DNA from: Apostichopus japonicus
Taxonomy: Eukaryota > Echinodermata > Holothuroidea > Aspidochirotida > Stichopodidae
Assembly: GCF_037975245.1 (NCBI RefSeq)
Contig: NC_092565.1
Coordinates: forward strand, 8,716,999 to 8,780,998
Direction of reading: 5' to 3'
Length of the DNA stretch: 64,000 nucleotides
The notes beneath the pieces were generated by a model. That model saw nothing but the letters and a program-made list of their open reading frames with translations. It was not told where the DNA came from and did no database searches. Positions 19,133 to 32,290 of this stretch are shown in pieces. Both the position numbers and the translations under genes were made by a program. Each line of letters starts with the position of its first letter. Positions within the stretch are counted from its first letter, which is position 1.

Positions 19133-20895
19133 CTCACCAGCACAAAATAGCAACCACTGGTATGCATAGCTTTCAAATGTTCCATGCCCCGTATGTAAGG
19201 CTGTTTTTTTTAGACTAAGCCAGGGGTCGGAAACGGGACGGGTATAGTCATTTCAATGTCATGTAGCTATTATGAACTGGAGTAACTCAATGTCTTCTAA
19301 ATAGAACGATGAAGCACAGGTCCCTTTAAAGGGCTCAATTTTCTGGGTAGTTGTCATTAAGATTGACTTATTAACTGTTTACAATCAATAACAGAACATT
19401 ATAATGAATTTACTTCAGTTAAATCTTGGAGATGTTCACAAACAAGGGCATACGGGATGATCAGTATGTCAAAGGTCACCGTAGTAATAGACTTGATCAG
19501 TCGTTGCTTTAAATCTCTACGACAGCCACCTGACCTCGTATAACGGTAGCCGGGTGGAAAAAAAAAACTTTCCTGTACAAAACTTGACAACATACCGGCG
19601 GTAGGGTAAGGGTGGGGGACAAGAACATCTCCTCTTTAAGTTAGGGTAAGACAAGCAACTCACCTCTTTAAGTTAGGAATTAACGCTAGAAGCGACTTAA
19701 GCGTCCCGCTGAATTTCCCTCACAATAGCGAAAACATGAACAAAGAACCAAGCGGCAGTTGATTCTTTCATAGATTTGGTAAAAGTCCTCCTTAAGTCGG
19801 ACTCGGTTTGAACTTGCATACATATTGTATTTCTGGGGCCTTTGTCACTCAACACGTCATGTAGAAATTGGAACAAAGCGCCGCTGCTGTTATGCCTTCC
19901 GCTCAACTCAATAGGCAAAATTATGATATCAATTCTTAAATATTATAAGTAATGGCCTTAATGATCTCCCTTAGTTAACATAAAAATCGTCGACGAATGT
20001 GTTTGTTACTAAGTAATGTTTTTTTTTTTCTTCTTCAATATTTTGTAGATTGTTTTGAAGCTAAATTTTTCAGAATCTTGATCTTCTTACGAAGACCCCA
20101 ACTGTGTGATAAAACTAACACAAAACAAGACGTAGGCTGTAATATTATAAGTGTGATTATGAAATGGTTGTTTAAAAAATCATTAAATTCACAAAACTTA
20201 AATCCACAAATCTCTAAGGCAACAAAAATCGGTCTATTGCCGAAGTTAGTTCTTCATTATAAACCTGCGCATTTATAATTCAAAAGTAACATACATTAGC
20301 TTATGCATTACTCACAACGGCACATGTACGATCGCGTGGAATCATTCATTTCTCTTGCCGGGATATATTCTTAGTTTTACATTAGTATTTGAAGAAAGCT
20401 TGTTTAAGCTGATTTGGGACTGGCAGTATATATAGGAGGACACTAGGCGTTTCTGCAGGAGGTGATTTAAAGGTGGGGGGGGGGGTGGGGGTAGCGTTTA
20501 AAAAATATTCTGTACAACGACAAGCAAATTACATCTAGGTTAAAATGGTGAAAAGGAAATTTAAGAATCAAATTTGACAACAGATAGTGAATAGTGAGGT
20601 TTGTCGATGTAGGGGAGATGTAGATATTTTAGTTACGTACACCATAGGGCACTTTCCATTTCTGCGTTGGTAATTTCAACTCACAAGTTCGTAGCTACAG
20701 GTATATAATAGATGGAATTGTATGTATACTCACCAAATGTATTTTCTTTCATTGTTATCCCCAATTCGAACATGCTTTTAAATGCCGCAATACTCCCATA
20801 AATTATAGTATACGTACGCATGCCAAATAAACAAGTAAATAAATGAATGAATTAATGAATTAATAAATGAATGAATGAATGAATGAATGACCCTA
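19133..20895. other. Intergenic DNA, weak minus-strand frames
   Basis: Two minus-strand frames (19697-19918 and 19399-19593) have fairly protein-like residue composition but no recognised motif. A strong GTGAGT donor-like site lies between them near 19660. Not called as a gene. Confidence 0.25.
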
Positions 20896-20913
20896 TGACG
20901 TCATAATGAATAA

Positions 20914-21170
20914 TGGTTTAACTGTATCTATTTTATCGACTCTATTGTTAAACACGCGTCTTTATTGTTTCTTCTGGCTCTGTTGTTTAAATGCCTATAT
21001 TTTATTTATTGTCAATTGTCTTCATGTCTATACCGGTAGGCTATCTATATATAATCCATAGAAAGTATCTTTATTGTATCTTTTGTCTAATAGTTTAACT
21101 GTATCTATATTAGCGACTCTATTGTTAAACACGCGTCTTTATTGTTTCTTCTGGCTCTGTTGTTTAAATA
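20914..21170 (+). repeat. Direct repeat of about 78 bp, 178 bp apart
   Basis: GTTTAACTGTATCTAT through GTTGTTTAAAT occurs at about 20914-20990 and again at about 21092-21168, almost unchanged, including AAACACGCGTCTTTATTG. Different sequence fills the interval, so it may be one repeat unit with a decayed spacer. Confidence 0.9.
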
Positions 21171-21514
21171 TCTCTGTGTTCTCTATTCTATAATTTATGG
21201 TGTCTATATTGTCTCCAAACGTTACTATTTTCAAGTATAAGACTATAAAGTTGAATTGTCTGCTGGTTGGTATTGCAGCAGTATATCCCTTTACATCAAA
21301 TCCAGCAAAATGATGTAACGATATAGACTATTGGGGAGGGGGGGGGGGGGGTTTCATGGTGAGATGTAACCAACTCACAGATCTGAATTAACTTAAATTA
21401 CTGCGAGTTCGCTTTTATTTATCCATCATCATTGTCCACATTTTTTACCCCGTATTTTTCGATATTCATATTTCCCATTTTACTGGTATGTCTTTTTAGT
21501 ATTATCATTTTCAT

Positions 21515-21612
21515 ATCATTATCAATATCAATAATATGCATATCAATAATATCTATATCAATAATATCAATATCAAGAATATCAATATCAAGAATATCAA
21601 TATCAATAATAA
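21515..21612 (+). repeat. ATATCAATA-type short tandem repeat
   Basis: Units of ATATCAAT(A/A)AT and ATATCAAGAAT repeat about eight times. The simple sequence stays open in two frames, giving Ile/Ser-rich or Ile/Asp-rich peptides that are not genes. Confidence 0.9.
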
Positions 21613-22505
21613 AAATAATAATTAATTTCCTGTTATCTAGCTTTTTTTCATCTGCCTGCATGCTTGTTGTCACTTGTCAGTCTTCTTTTGGAAGCGGTGT
21701 TTAGATTTTTTTCACATATTATTTATTTTTTCTTATTTCTCTTACTCTTTAATTTCCAAAACAAAATAGTATAACATCGGACAGACACATTATATAAACA
21801 AATTTTAATAACACAGACATAGCAATTAAGATTATGACTAACTTTAAGGTAAAAATACAAGAAAAAGTTAATTTATACAAATGTGAATATTAAGACTCAA
21901 AACAAGCCAAGGCTGAAAACTCACCCAACCACATTGTCTTTCTATTTTCTTCTTCCCGTAGTGTATGAGATGAAACACTTCGTATTGAATTGCTAAGTTC
22001 CCGTATATAGGTGTATTACAAGAATTAGTCGAGTTCTGGATTATATTTGTTAAGAAATGCACAATATTTCTTAATTATTCATAGATATTCATGACCTAGA
22101 TTATCAAAAACAATTCAATATTTTAAGAATAAAACAGTTTGAATGAACAGCCACAGTAAAAGACGGCAACAGAAATCGATGATAAAATTCCGTGTTTTCT
22201 TCCCGTCCATAAATGTTTAATAGTTAAAACATGAAGGTATTTATGTTACAGACTATAGCGGAAGTTAAATACTGTATATACGGGGGCAAGTTGCATTTGC
22301 TGTCATAGTTTATTCAGAATATCGTATATTCATATAAAAGCATGCAGGTACCTTACTGAGAGCAACACAACTATCCACAAGAAAATATTCATTCTGCTGT
22401 ATGAAGTTACAGGTTTATAATGTATTATACAGACTGGGCAGAGATGAAGTGTGCTGGTTTATCCATCGATGCTCATATATTAATATGAAGTTACAAACGA
22501 ACATA

Positions 22506-22724
22506 TTAAAATAGAGATAGTAGCCATCACGCAATATTAAAAAAAAAATACACCATAGATATTTAACGAACAATTTAAAATAGAGATATAAGCCATCACT
22601 CAATACTATGTATTAAACAAATAGCACCAGATATTTAACGAACAATGAACGAACAATTTAAAATAGAGATATAAGCCATCACTCAATACTATGTATTAAA
22701 CAAATAACACCAGATATTTTAACG
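22506..22724 (+). repeat. Three tandem units of 68-84 bp
   Basis: TTAAAATAGAGATA-TA-GCCATCAC starts units at about 22506, 22574 and 22658. Units 2 and 3 are nearly identical and end in CACCAGATATTT-AACG, while unit 1 is diverged. The unit-2/3 boundary contains a small ACGAACAATGAACGAACAAT doubling. Confidence 0.9.
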
Positions 22725-24773
22725 GAGAATTATGTTAAATCAGAATATTTTGAAATTAAATATCTATATAGAGCAACATGAAATACACATAATGTGTTAC
22801 TTCTTCACTTACTTTTTAGTTTATAATAAATACTATGAATTAAATATATCACTGAACTACAGACATGCTTAGGACGTTAACATTTCACCAACAAGTTTCA
22901 CCAACACAACTTCCCTTAGAGAGAAGATGAAAAACTACATTTTTAGAGCATTGTCCTTAAGAGCACAAGCGCCACTGAATGTTAATTTAAAAAATATGCT
23001 TGAAAGTTTCCTCGTTTTACATGAAGAAATAAAAACAAACAAATCCAATATCTCTCAAGTATCAAAACAATATTTTTGCCTCAGTTAATTTGTTCGTGGT
23101 TTTGGTATTTCTATCACCAATTTATTCGGTTTCGAGGTATAAACTATAGCTATGACTTTCAGTCCCATGCATGACTTTTGGACCGCTCAATATATCGACG
23201 TATTTTGCATGAAGCAAAGATGTATATACATATAAAATTAGTATTTATAGCTGTGCAATCATTTCGACCTATATCATTCTCCTTGTAAGTTTACAATAAA
23301 ATTAAATATTTTCTTTGAAAGAAAAAGTGTTTTTTAATAAAGTGTTTCTATGATCGCCAATATTAATAGAATTAAATAGTCTAATCTTGTTTTTTTATGT
23401 TTTCGAACAATTTCAATTTCACGAAATTTGTCTTATTTCTTCATTTTTTGTTTTGTTTTAATAATTTAATTTAAATTGCGCCTTAATGGATTGGTCACAT
23501 TGATACTTTACTCTCTTAAAATTGTAAAATTAAAAAGGTTTATTTTTCCAATCGATGGAAGAATTTGATTTACTTGGCGTCCTTAATGGATTAGCCTACA
23601 TAATGTTTTGTCGGGGTGTGAATAGAAACCATAATAGTATCTATTTGTAACATCTTTTTCACATATTTCTACTTTCACGTTGACAAAACCATGAAAAATC
23701 CGTAAAACGTTTATTTTCAAGTTAGTAAGGTCAAATAGTTAATTCCAAATGATTATATAAAGAAATGTAATGATATATAGTTTTCAATCTATTTAATTTT
23801 AACAACCCATTAAAAACAAAAGTCTAAGTTCATTATTATGTGATGAATTTTTTTTTTTGACGGATGTGGCCGATTGAAAAGTTTGAAATTGTCTAGACTC
23901 ACTAATATAATTATTTCTAATTATTACAGGAGTCGGTTGGTTCTTTTATATTGTAAGTTATTTCCAAGAAAAATATGGAAGTTACTAAAAGGTAGTCATT
24001 GGACATAAAATCACAGTATGGCGCTTGGTCGATTACGATCGAACACCCACCGTTACGAACTTGTGTTTCTAGGATGTGTATAGCTTCTGTCTATTTCGAA
24101 TGACCGTGTGCGACCACTGTAAGACCTTCCGTTACGATTATAGGCCCGGCAACAGACTACAGTTATAATTCCATGCGGGGTGGTCGATAATTTCCTCGAA
24201 GTGAGCCCTTTGTCTCCAAAGGACATTCTGGCGTCGACTTTAATAATGTGTAAATAAAATCTCCAAATTAACAATGTTAAAAGAACTTAGTGTCGTGAAG
24301 TCAGCTAGGGAAGCCCCGTGATCTGTTATTGGACCACAGACCACTTCAAAGATGCATGCAAGTCATGGCTTACACCATGGGCGAGAACTCAGGAGAATTT
24401 AACTGCATGGTCAGCTTAGGCTGTTTATATTTCAAGCAAGCCCTAACCATCTCCCACTAGTTTAGAATAACCCACTCCCACCCACCCACTTAATTCCTGC
24501 CACTTTTTGGTGTCCTATTTATAGTTTTATGTTATTTATTTATTTATTCTTTACCGATGAAAAATAATAGTCTTAAACAGTTGAACAGTTTCTTAATCAA
24601 ATCAAGATCACGTCCCTTCTCTGTTCCACATGTCTTGTTGGTGGTTAGAGGTGTGTATATTGAAGGAAGGACACTTCTTTTACAACACCAGAATTATGGT
24701 TTATTGTGGAAGCTATAAAGTGGTGCATTGTTGGCTGAAGTGAAAAGATATGTTTTTATTTCGACCGTAAATG

Positions 24774-24820
<47 letters not shown>

Positions 24821-27800
24821 TACTTGTAATGAGTTATTGTACATCATGCATACACAATTAGCACTTAGATTTGCTGGCCATCTCAGACTCCTCGCGGCAC
24901 AGAACTGACATTGTGTAGGTTAGTATACATTAGTGGAGGTATGGCACCTAGCAGAGAGTTGGGAGGTGGGGGTGGGCACAGCATAGGGTGGACTATCCAT
25001 TGCTGGGTTGCAGGGTAAAATAGAATACCTAAACCGAAACACCGACGGGCTTGGTGGATATATACCTTGACATCCAATGTATTGCTTCATTGACTTATGA
25101 CGTCATAGGGTCATTACGTAAAGGCAAGAAATGATTAAATAGCCGAAACTCTCATGTCCAAATAAGTCTTGTAATGTTTATAGGGTATTAATTCACGTAG
25201 AAACGTCAACGATCATGTGGTCAATGGCGGTCTAAGGTCAACATTGTGTGCTAAGAATTGTGTTGGGAGCTCCTATTAGACCGTACGACCCAGAGGGACT
25301 TTAAACTTGGTGTGTGTACCCCTGGACTTTTGAACCTCGTGTTGTGTGTTGTTATAGGGTCAAAGATCAGAGATCAAAGGTCATAATATCCAAAATTGTT
25401 CTTTTGGCTGTTATGCACATACTGAAATGACAAAATGACTGAAACTTTCATATCATCCCCATGTTTGAAAAAGAACGTCTATTGTTTACCTTATATTAAT
25501 GAACGTAAAGTATCAAACGTTAGGTCAGTGAAATCAAAAGTTTCCAAAAAGTGAGAAAAAATAGCACCTTGAGCATGTATGTCACATGGGAAACTGTGCC
25601 CCAGTTAATGATGACGTCATATGTCGTCATCGGCCAAAGGCGACATACTGAACAGAATTTTCGGATGAGATCTGTAAATCAGTGGATTTTCTATTCGCTT
25701 TATATTTATCGTTTGTTTGTTTGTTGTTGTTTTTGTGAGTGTGCGTTTTTGTAAGCCACAGGAAACGAGCTAAAATCAGACGATTTGCTCTTTTAGTTGA
25801 GTTTTAACATTGATAAATTGACTTTCCTTTATTTCATCTAGTCACGAAAACGCAACACTGACAGACACAGTGGTTATGTCGTTTTCATTGTATACTACAT
25901 ACAGTTTAAATATATAGCCTATCATTTCTAATTTTCGAGATGATTTTTTTCAAAGTTACATTGTACTTTTAAACAGAAGTAAACTCGGTTGATATGGAAT
26001 GGGAACTTGTGGCGGTGGGGACCAGTCGACAAACTATCGATATAAATTTAAATCCAGGACTGTGCAGACTATTGATAAATGCATCAGACTGTATATACCT
26101 TATGCTCTCCTATAATACAGTAATATAGTATTTTCTTTATTTGCCATACATGTAAATTAAACACTTAAAATTATCATACAAGTTGAAAATCAAACAAACT
26201 GTTTAGATTATTTTTTTGGGATACTAAATCTGGGATTTCCCTTAACGTTGTACTATAAGCACTGGTATGTACTTCTTTATCAACTTTACCGTGACCGACA
26301 ATCACCCAAAGACGGAAGATTACAAACTTGAAAGCAAATATTCGAAATTTTTTGAAGGCATTCGGCGAGTTACTTTATGACAATTTAAATTTTAATGCGT
26401 TGTTTGTAACAAAATCAAACCATCGGAATCTGGTTAAGATGATAGTAATACGCCCGGTAATTGTTAGGTGCAACCTGTAGCGTTGCTAACGAGTTCTACA
26501 CAAGTCCCTGACGACAGCTCTTTGGCAGTTTCAAAAATTGTATCCGATTCTTAATCGGCAGTGATGTCGGCTTGTTATTCGCAATACCTCTACACAGTAG
26601 GATACCAAAGGCTTGGCCTAACCATTCTATAGGCTAAGCCGTTGCCGCATGCGATGCAGGAGAGCCTTCGATGATGGTTTACCTAATTATACCATTTATC
26701 GTTTGGCCCTTCTGATCATGCCGCGCACCGACTGTAACAGTGTCCCCTTGTCTCTGCATCCGATTCGGAATTTGAAACTATTCTAATATAGTGTTTTGTA
26801 AAGTTCGATTGTCCGGCAAATCAACACGCTATACCAATTAGAGCTAATTTATTCGTAACTCGTGGTAGAACAAGATCTTACTGTGGTAGCGATTCATCAA
26901 GAGGCGTCGGAGTGACACTGTCGCACCATTCAAGATGTCACGATCGCACACTGGATGCTCGTGGCTTTAAACTTGATCGGGGTGGGGGGGGGGGGTGGGG
27001 AGGGGGAGACGTGAGAGGGGGAAGTTGGGTGTTACGGTGCCTGTTCAGCAAGACCAAATGCGACAGTGGTAGTAATAAATGTGTATATTGTAGGATGTAC
27101 AGGGTAAGAGCACCATTGTCTATAAAATTATGGCCACTGTGACAGACCAATTGTGTACACAGGACAAGAGAAGATTGGGACCAGTAGTGTAATCAGGATA
27201 GAGTGAACAGCGACATGTTGGTTAACGATGTACTTCTTAGGTCCATTGTGACAATGGGAACATAGGACACTACACATAATGTCGGTACACAAAGTCCAGT
27301 ACGACAGTTGGACGATAATCTGGGTCACGGAAACATCGGCGTCAGTGAGTACATCAAAGACCGAGGGGTAGCGCCCCCTGTCGTATGTCAAGTACGTATT
27401 ATCATCTTATTACTGAACAGCGGGTTACAGCGAATCCGCCGAACTGATCTTATCCACCAGCAAATACCAATAACAGGAGGTGCATGCTACTATAACTAAA
27501 AGCATAACTTACATCTCAGATTTACAATTTCATTAAATATTTTGAATAACACGTCCCATAGACCGTGTGGAAAAACGTGTAAGCATTGACTTTAAGGCAC
27601 TCATGTTAGAAAAAAGTGTGATTTTTTTTTTTTTTACCACTGACTTAAATATTTAGTTTGGTCATCAATCCAACTAATTCTATTTGCTATACGAAATTTC
27701 TCGACCAACCCCCCCCCCCCTCTCCCACCGCCTTCTCTCTCTCTCACCATAAAAAAAGTACGGTACCGTAGGAAAATAAAGGAAGCAAGATAAAATAAAT

Positions 27801-28739
27801 GACATATGAATTATATTATGGGGTAAGAACAGATTTGGTGGTGACTTTGTTTCTAAATGTTACCTGTTATTTGAATATTTGACTCTCATAACAATATAGT
27901 ACCGGTAGGGTATTAGCCCTATCTTTTAGCCTATTATATTTTGATAACTTCGTAAATTTGGAGACTGTTCGATATCCCTTTACATGTGATGATGATACAT
28001 GGAAAAACAAAATGTGATTTTGCGACGAAATGTTATACAGAATTTGAATTAAATAATTTTTATGTCGTTAGGCTATAGTTGACGTTAAAAAGTTCATGAA
28101 AACATCTCAGAGGTGTTTGCTTAGTTTTAGTATTAAGTTTAAATTTATTTCGATAAATATTCGGTAGGTTTCAGAAATTACCAGAATGATCGGAGATGCA
28201 AAAAGTGCTGCTTTCATGTTGTTTATAAGGATTGAATGTCTAGAGGGTTGAGAACTGAAATCAAGTATATACTCTAAATGTTTCGTATATATTGACTAAA
28301 GTCAAACTTTTGATTGGTGACTTACTTGACGAACTTCCCGTGATCATCATGTATTGAAGTTTTGTTGCCCAGATATCATGAATATTAAGAATCCATCGAT
28401 TGCTTAATAGCTATTTTTAAATCGACTTGTTATCTTCTGTTTCTATTGTTGGTCGAGTATCATGCTAAAGAAAGAAACTGGTGACGAAAAAGTAACAATA
28501 TTGAAGTTACCTTTTACGATTGATCACAAAGTCTAAACCGTAACGATGAATTCACTGCTGGATTTTCTATCTAATAAGTAAACAGTGTAAAGATTGAAAG
28601 CTGGTAAACTACCCTTCCCTGATACCACCCCCCACCCCCACCCCACCCCACCGAAGACGTATTTTCGTCCCGCAATTTGCTGAAGGTCGCACCTTCCTTC
28701 CACATGCGAAGATGCAAAAGTCATCTATAAACAATCCTC
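22725..28739. other. Intergenic DNA, no gene seen
   Basis: AT-rich sequence with a (TA)n tract at 24774-24822, a G-rich run at 26984-26995, a C run at 27710-27720 and two CRE palindromes (25098, 25612). Short frames such as 26912-27142 are by-products of G-rich runs. Confidence 0.4.
24774..24822. repeat. (TA)n microsatellite
   Basis: About 20 uninterrupted TA dinucleotides ending in TATAAATATA. Confidence 0.95.
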
Positions 28740-29730
28740 AACGTAAAAGTCGTTCCATTTAGGTTAAAATTCGATTACTTCATTGTTCAAGAGAAGAGAG
28801 GGGATAACAGACAAATAACGAGTAGACCAAAACATCTTTACAAACTTTATCGATAATGATACCTTTAAGTCCACGTACAATCGACAATTAATGACACCAT
28901 AATGTGATTCAATGCCAAGTGAGCAACTCGTGTAATCTCGCAATATAATAGCCCGAAATAATTGAAGTTAACCGTTTACTCAAAACAGATCTCAATTTGT
29001 CCCTGATTGGATTGATCTTTTCTTTGATAATGCGTCGATGGAGAGAGCCCAAACAATGCTTGTATATAAGTATACAAAACGCATCGAAAAAAGGAGAAGC
29101 GATTTTCACTTTGTAAAAGGGGGACAAGGTTAGCGATTAATTAAAGAGACAAAGAGAAGGCAAATTGTTGTCCATTAAGAAGGCATTACCCTTCACATTC
29201 ATTCTTGAGAATGAAAAAGATGCGGCTAACTAAAGGGAAAAAGGTTAAGCCGTCTGAAATGATCTTCGTATTGAAATCGAAAGATTCACCCACTTCAGAT
29301 CACAATTATGGAGGGTATTGTTGGGGTACAAAGGGGGTCTCTGTGTTGCCCTTATTGTTAAACACCGCTCACTATTGAACCAATTAAGCTCGTTAGATAG
29401 CGCCGCTGCTTCCTTTAAACTGAAAGATATGTCTTGGCTAATTACTGGATTAAGAGAGGGGGGAATCTTTTCAGGTTATTGCCTGCAGTATGCCGGGAGT
29501 TTCGGTCCATTGCATTAACAAAGCTTGCATTCCTAAGACTTCCAATGACGATTACAGCGGACGATAATAGTGTGTCTTTTGGACGACCGTTTGTCCTTAT
29601 AATCAACTCTATTCAGGGCCAATTAAACTGATATCGTTGAGTATAAAGTACCGCATTCTCTGTCCTCTGCTAACCCAATTGGATTTTGGCGACAAGGGGG
29701 AGGCTCAACACACACTGGACAGACTCAGTG
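28740..29730. promoter_or_regulatory. Candidate distal cis-regulatory region
   Basis: About 1 kb with no simple repeats, unlike its flanks, and with many binding-site-like strings: CTTTGAT (29022), TTAATTAA (29137), ACAAAGG (29328), TTATTGTT (29352), CAATTAAG (29381), and TAATTA next to GGATTA (29439-29452). It lies about 9-10 kb upstream of msx. Sites of this kind fit TCF/Sox and homeodomain factors. This is inference from motif density only. Confidence 0.3.
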
Positions 29731-30186
29731 GCCTCGAAGATAGAAATGTGCATGCATGCTATACCTTCATTATAATTATATACATTTAATCTGATCACGT
29801 GCAGCAGCAGCAGCAGTATCTATATATTCCCTTTTCAAGACACTCGTATTGTACAGACCTGAAGTAACATCACAATGATCACACGACATTGTTTTTTTTT
29901 GCAAGTAACAAATATTTGTTTAAGTAGGAAAAAAAAAAAATGATTAAACTACAAAGATGGCAACATGAGCTTTGAACGCTTTTGATTACTTTCGAAGATA
30001 CATAGAAACGTTTAATGAATTTCTTGATCTCTTTATCAAGCATTACATTTCATATATTTACATACCTATCACACTAACCATCGAATGCATTTAATATGGA
30101 TAAAACGAGATTTAGGATCTTCGGGATAATATCTGCCAATTGGTAGAATCCAAGAGAGGATGTGATGGTATGGGTGTTCCATCTCG

Positions 30187-30834
30187 TCAACTTTGTGAAC
30201 GGTCCATTCGTTCATTTATTCATGGAGTCATCCATTCATCATTTATTCGTTCATCTATTCATTAACCCATTTATTCATGCATCCATTCGTCATTCATTCA
30301 TTCATTCATTCATTCATTCATTCATCTATTCACCTTTTCCATTTATTATTTTGAGTCATTCATTCATTCATTCGTATATTCATTCATTCCGTTCTCCACC
30401 CATCCATCCATCTGTTCATTAATCCAACCATTTATTCATGCATTCATTCATTCATCTATTCATTTTTGCATTTATCATTTGAGTCATTCATTCGTCTATT
30501 CATCCATTCATTGAGTCATCCATTCATCATTTATTCATTCATCTATTAATTAACCCATCTATTCATGCAACCATTCTTCATCCATTCTCTCATCTATTCA
30601 TATTTTCATGTATCATTTGAGTCATTCATTCGTCTATTCATATATTCCGTAGTCCACCCACCCATCCATCTGTTCATTAATCCAACCATTTATTCATTCA
30701 TCCATTCATTCATTTATTCGTACATCTATTCATTCATTTTTTCATTTATCATTTGAGTCATTCATTCATTCGTCTATTCATTCATTTCGTTCTGCATCCA
30801 TCCATCTGTTCATTTATCCAACCATTTATTCATT
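30187..30834 (+). repeat. TTCA/ATTC satellite with higher-order structure
   Basis: About 650 bp of degenerate TTCAT/CCAT units. A longer phrase, CATTTGAGTCATTCATTCG, then a CCATCCATCTGTTCATT block and CCAACCATTTATTCAT, recurs at least three times (phrase ends near 30410, 30668 and 30805). The His/Ser/Ile-rich open frames in it (30162-30422, 30565-30756) are translation of simple repeats. Confidence 0.95.
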
Positions 30835-31849
30835 GGGCATAGACGTTGTTCATAATGCTCGTGCATGCCGCACACTTACAGCGATATCTCAATGATAATT
30901 TGATTGATTGGTTATCCAATAAACTCTCCTCCTTTCTAACATCGAATGAGAGGATGATCATGGCATACAATTACATGTCTCGGGTTTAAATGCAAACACC
31001 GCTCATTTAGTTAATAAAGCAATACTCACGAAATCAAGATATTTGAAACATGGAAAGGTTTTTTTTTTTAGCAGCTATGAGATTTCCTTTGTTTTATTGT
31101 TCATTATTACTGTTTCTGTGCTACAATTCAAACTAGTTTGCTGCCACCATTACATCTTTACCCACTCAATACTTGTCCATGAGAATCAATAATCCAGTGG
31201 TGTATATAGGAATAAATTATCATTTTCAAACCGACATAAATTGTTCCAACTCTTTGAAGAAGAAAAATGAAAAGGTTTTGACCGACGTCGGATGTCTTCC
31301 CCCTAAAAGGAGATTATGAGACTAAAGGAATCAGAATATCGAAGCAAGTTATCCAAATGATTATTTCAAGGTCTCAAGTTATTCCGATGGAAATACTTTG
31401 CATAAAGGATGATGATACGTGATTTATCACGCAACAAAAGGATCCTCAATTAAAGGTCACAAGAAGTTAAAATGTTCATCCATTGTCCAAAATCAATTTA
31501 TCTGGATTAACCTAAAGATCGGATAATGTGTGGCACATTGGCTCTATTATTCTTGTATTTGACGCCAGTTAGTTTCAACTAACAGGAAGTAAATTTATTC
31601 ACAACGCAAGCTTACATTTCGTATTAGCTTGAGTTATGTGTTGTACTATGTGAGGATGTTATACACATGATACTTTTGAATGGTGTTTTCATTGCTAACG
31701 AAATGTCTTCCTATAGCGGAGGCCTTCTTCAGGGGTCAAAAATTGACAGGTTATTTCTGTGTGTCTGTCATGTTACCAGCTGCTGTTGTGTGCATGGAGG
31801 TCTTATCCTGACTAGGTAACACTCCCACGGAGACTGTGAGTGGATAAAC

Positions 31850-31890
31850 AACAACAACAACAATAATAATAATAACAACAACAACAACCT
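31850..31890 (+). repeat. (CAA)n/(AAT)n microsatellite
   Basis: ACAACAACAACAAC then AATAATAATAAT then ACAACAACAAC, a compound triplet repeat. Confidence 0.9.
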
Positions 31891-32050
31891 GCTGGAACGA
31901 GAGCAAAATTGATTTGATTTTCCCCTTCGGCATTTCAGACGAAATGTCTCGGAAATTATAGAAAAAGCTGCCGTAGTTTAATTTTCCATATTGACATATC
32001 CAGTGAATAAATGTAGCAACCGACCCATTGCTGTACCTCAGTATATATAA

Positions 32051-32290
32051 AGTTATCTACGAAGCAGTATCAAGTTATTTACGGTACGTAGTAGTATCAA
32101 GTTATTGACATAACCGTATCAAATAATTTACGTAGCAATATCAGGTTATTTGTGTAGCCGTATCAAGTTGTTTGCGTAGCCGTATCAAGTTGTTTGTCGA
32201 TGGTGGTATCAGGTTATTTCCATTGCAGTATCGAGATACGAGTGTTCGAGCAGTGACAGTTTCTTTTGTAGCAGTATGAAGTTATTCAAT
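32051..32290 (+). repeat. Minisatellite, unit about 27 bp (GTAGCCGTATCAAGTTGTTT)
   Basis: At least eight degenerate copies of GTAGC-GTATCA-GTTATTT follow one another to about 32240, with an isolated copy near 32268-32288. Confidence 0.85.

Noticed and set aside
30162-30756. His/Ser/Ile-rich frames that could be taken for repetitive proteins
   Set aside because: They are direct translations of the TTCA satellite.
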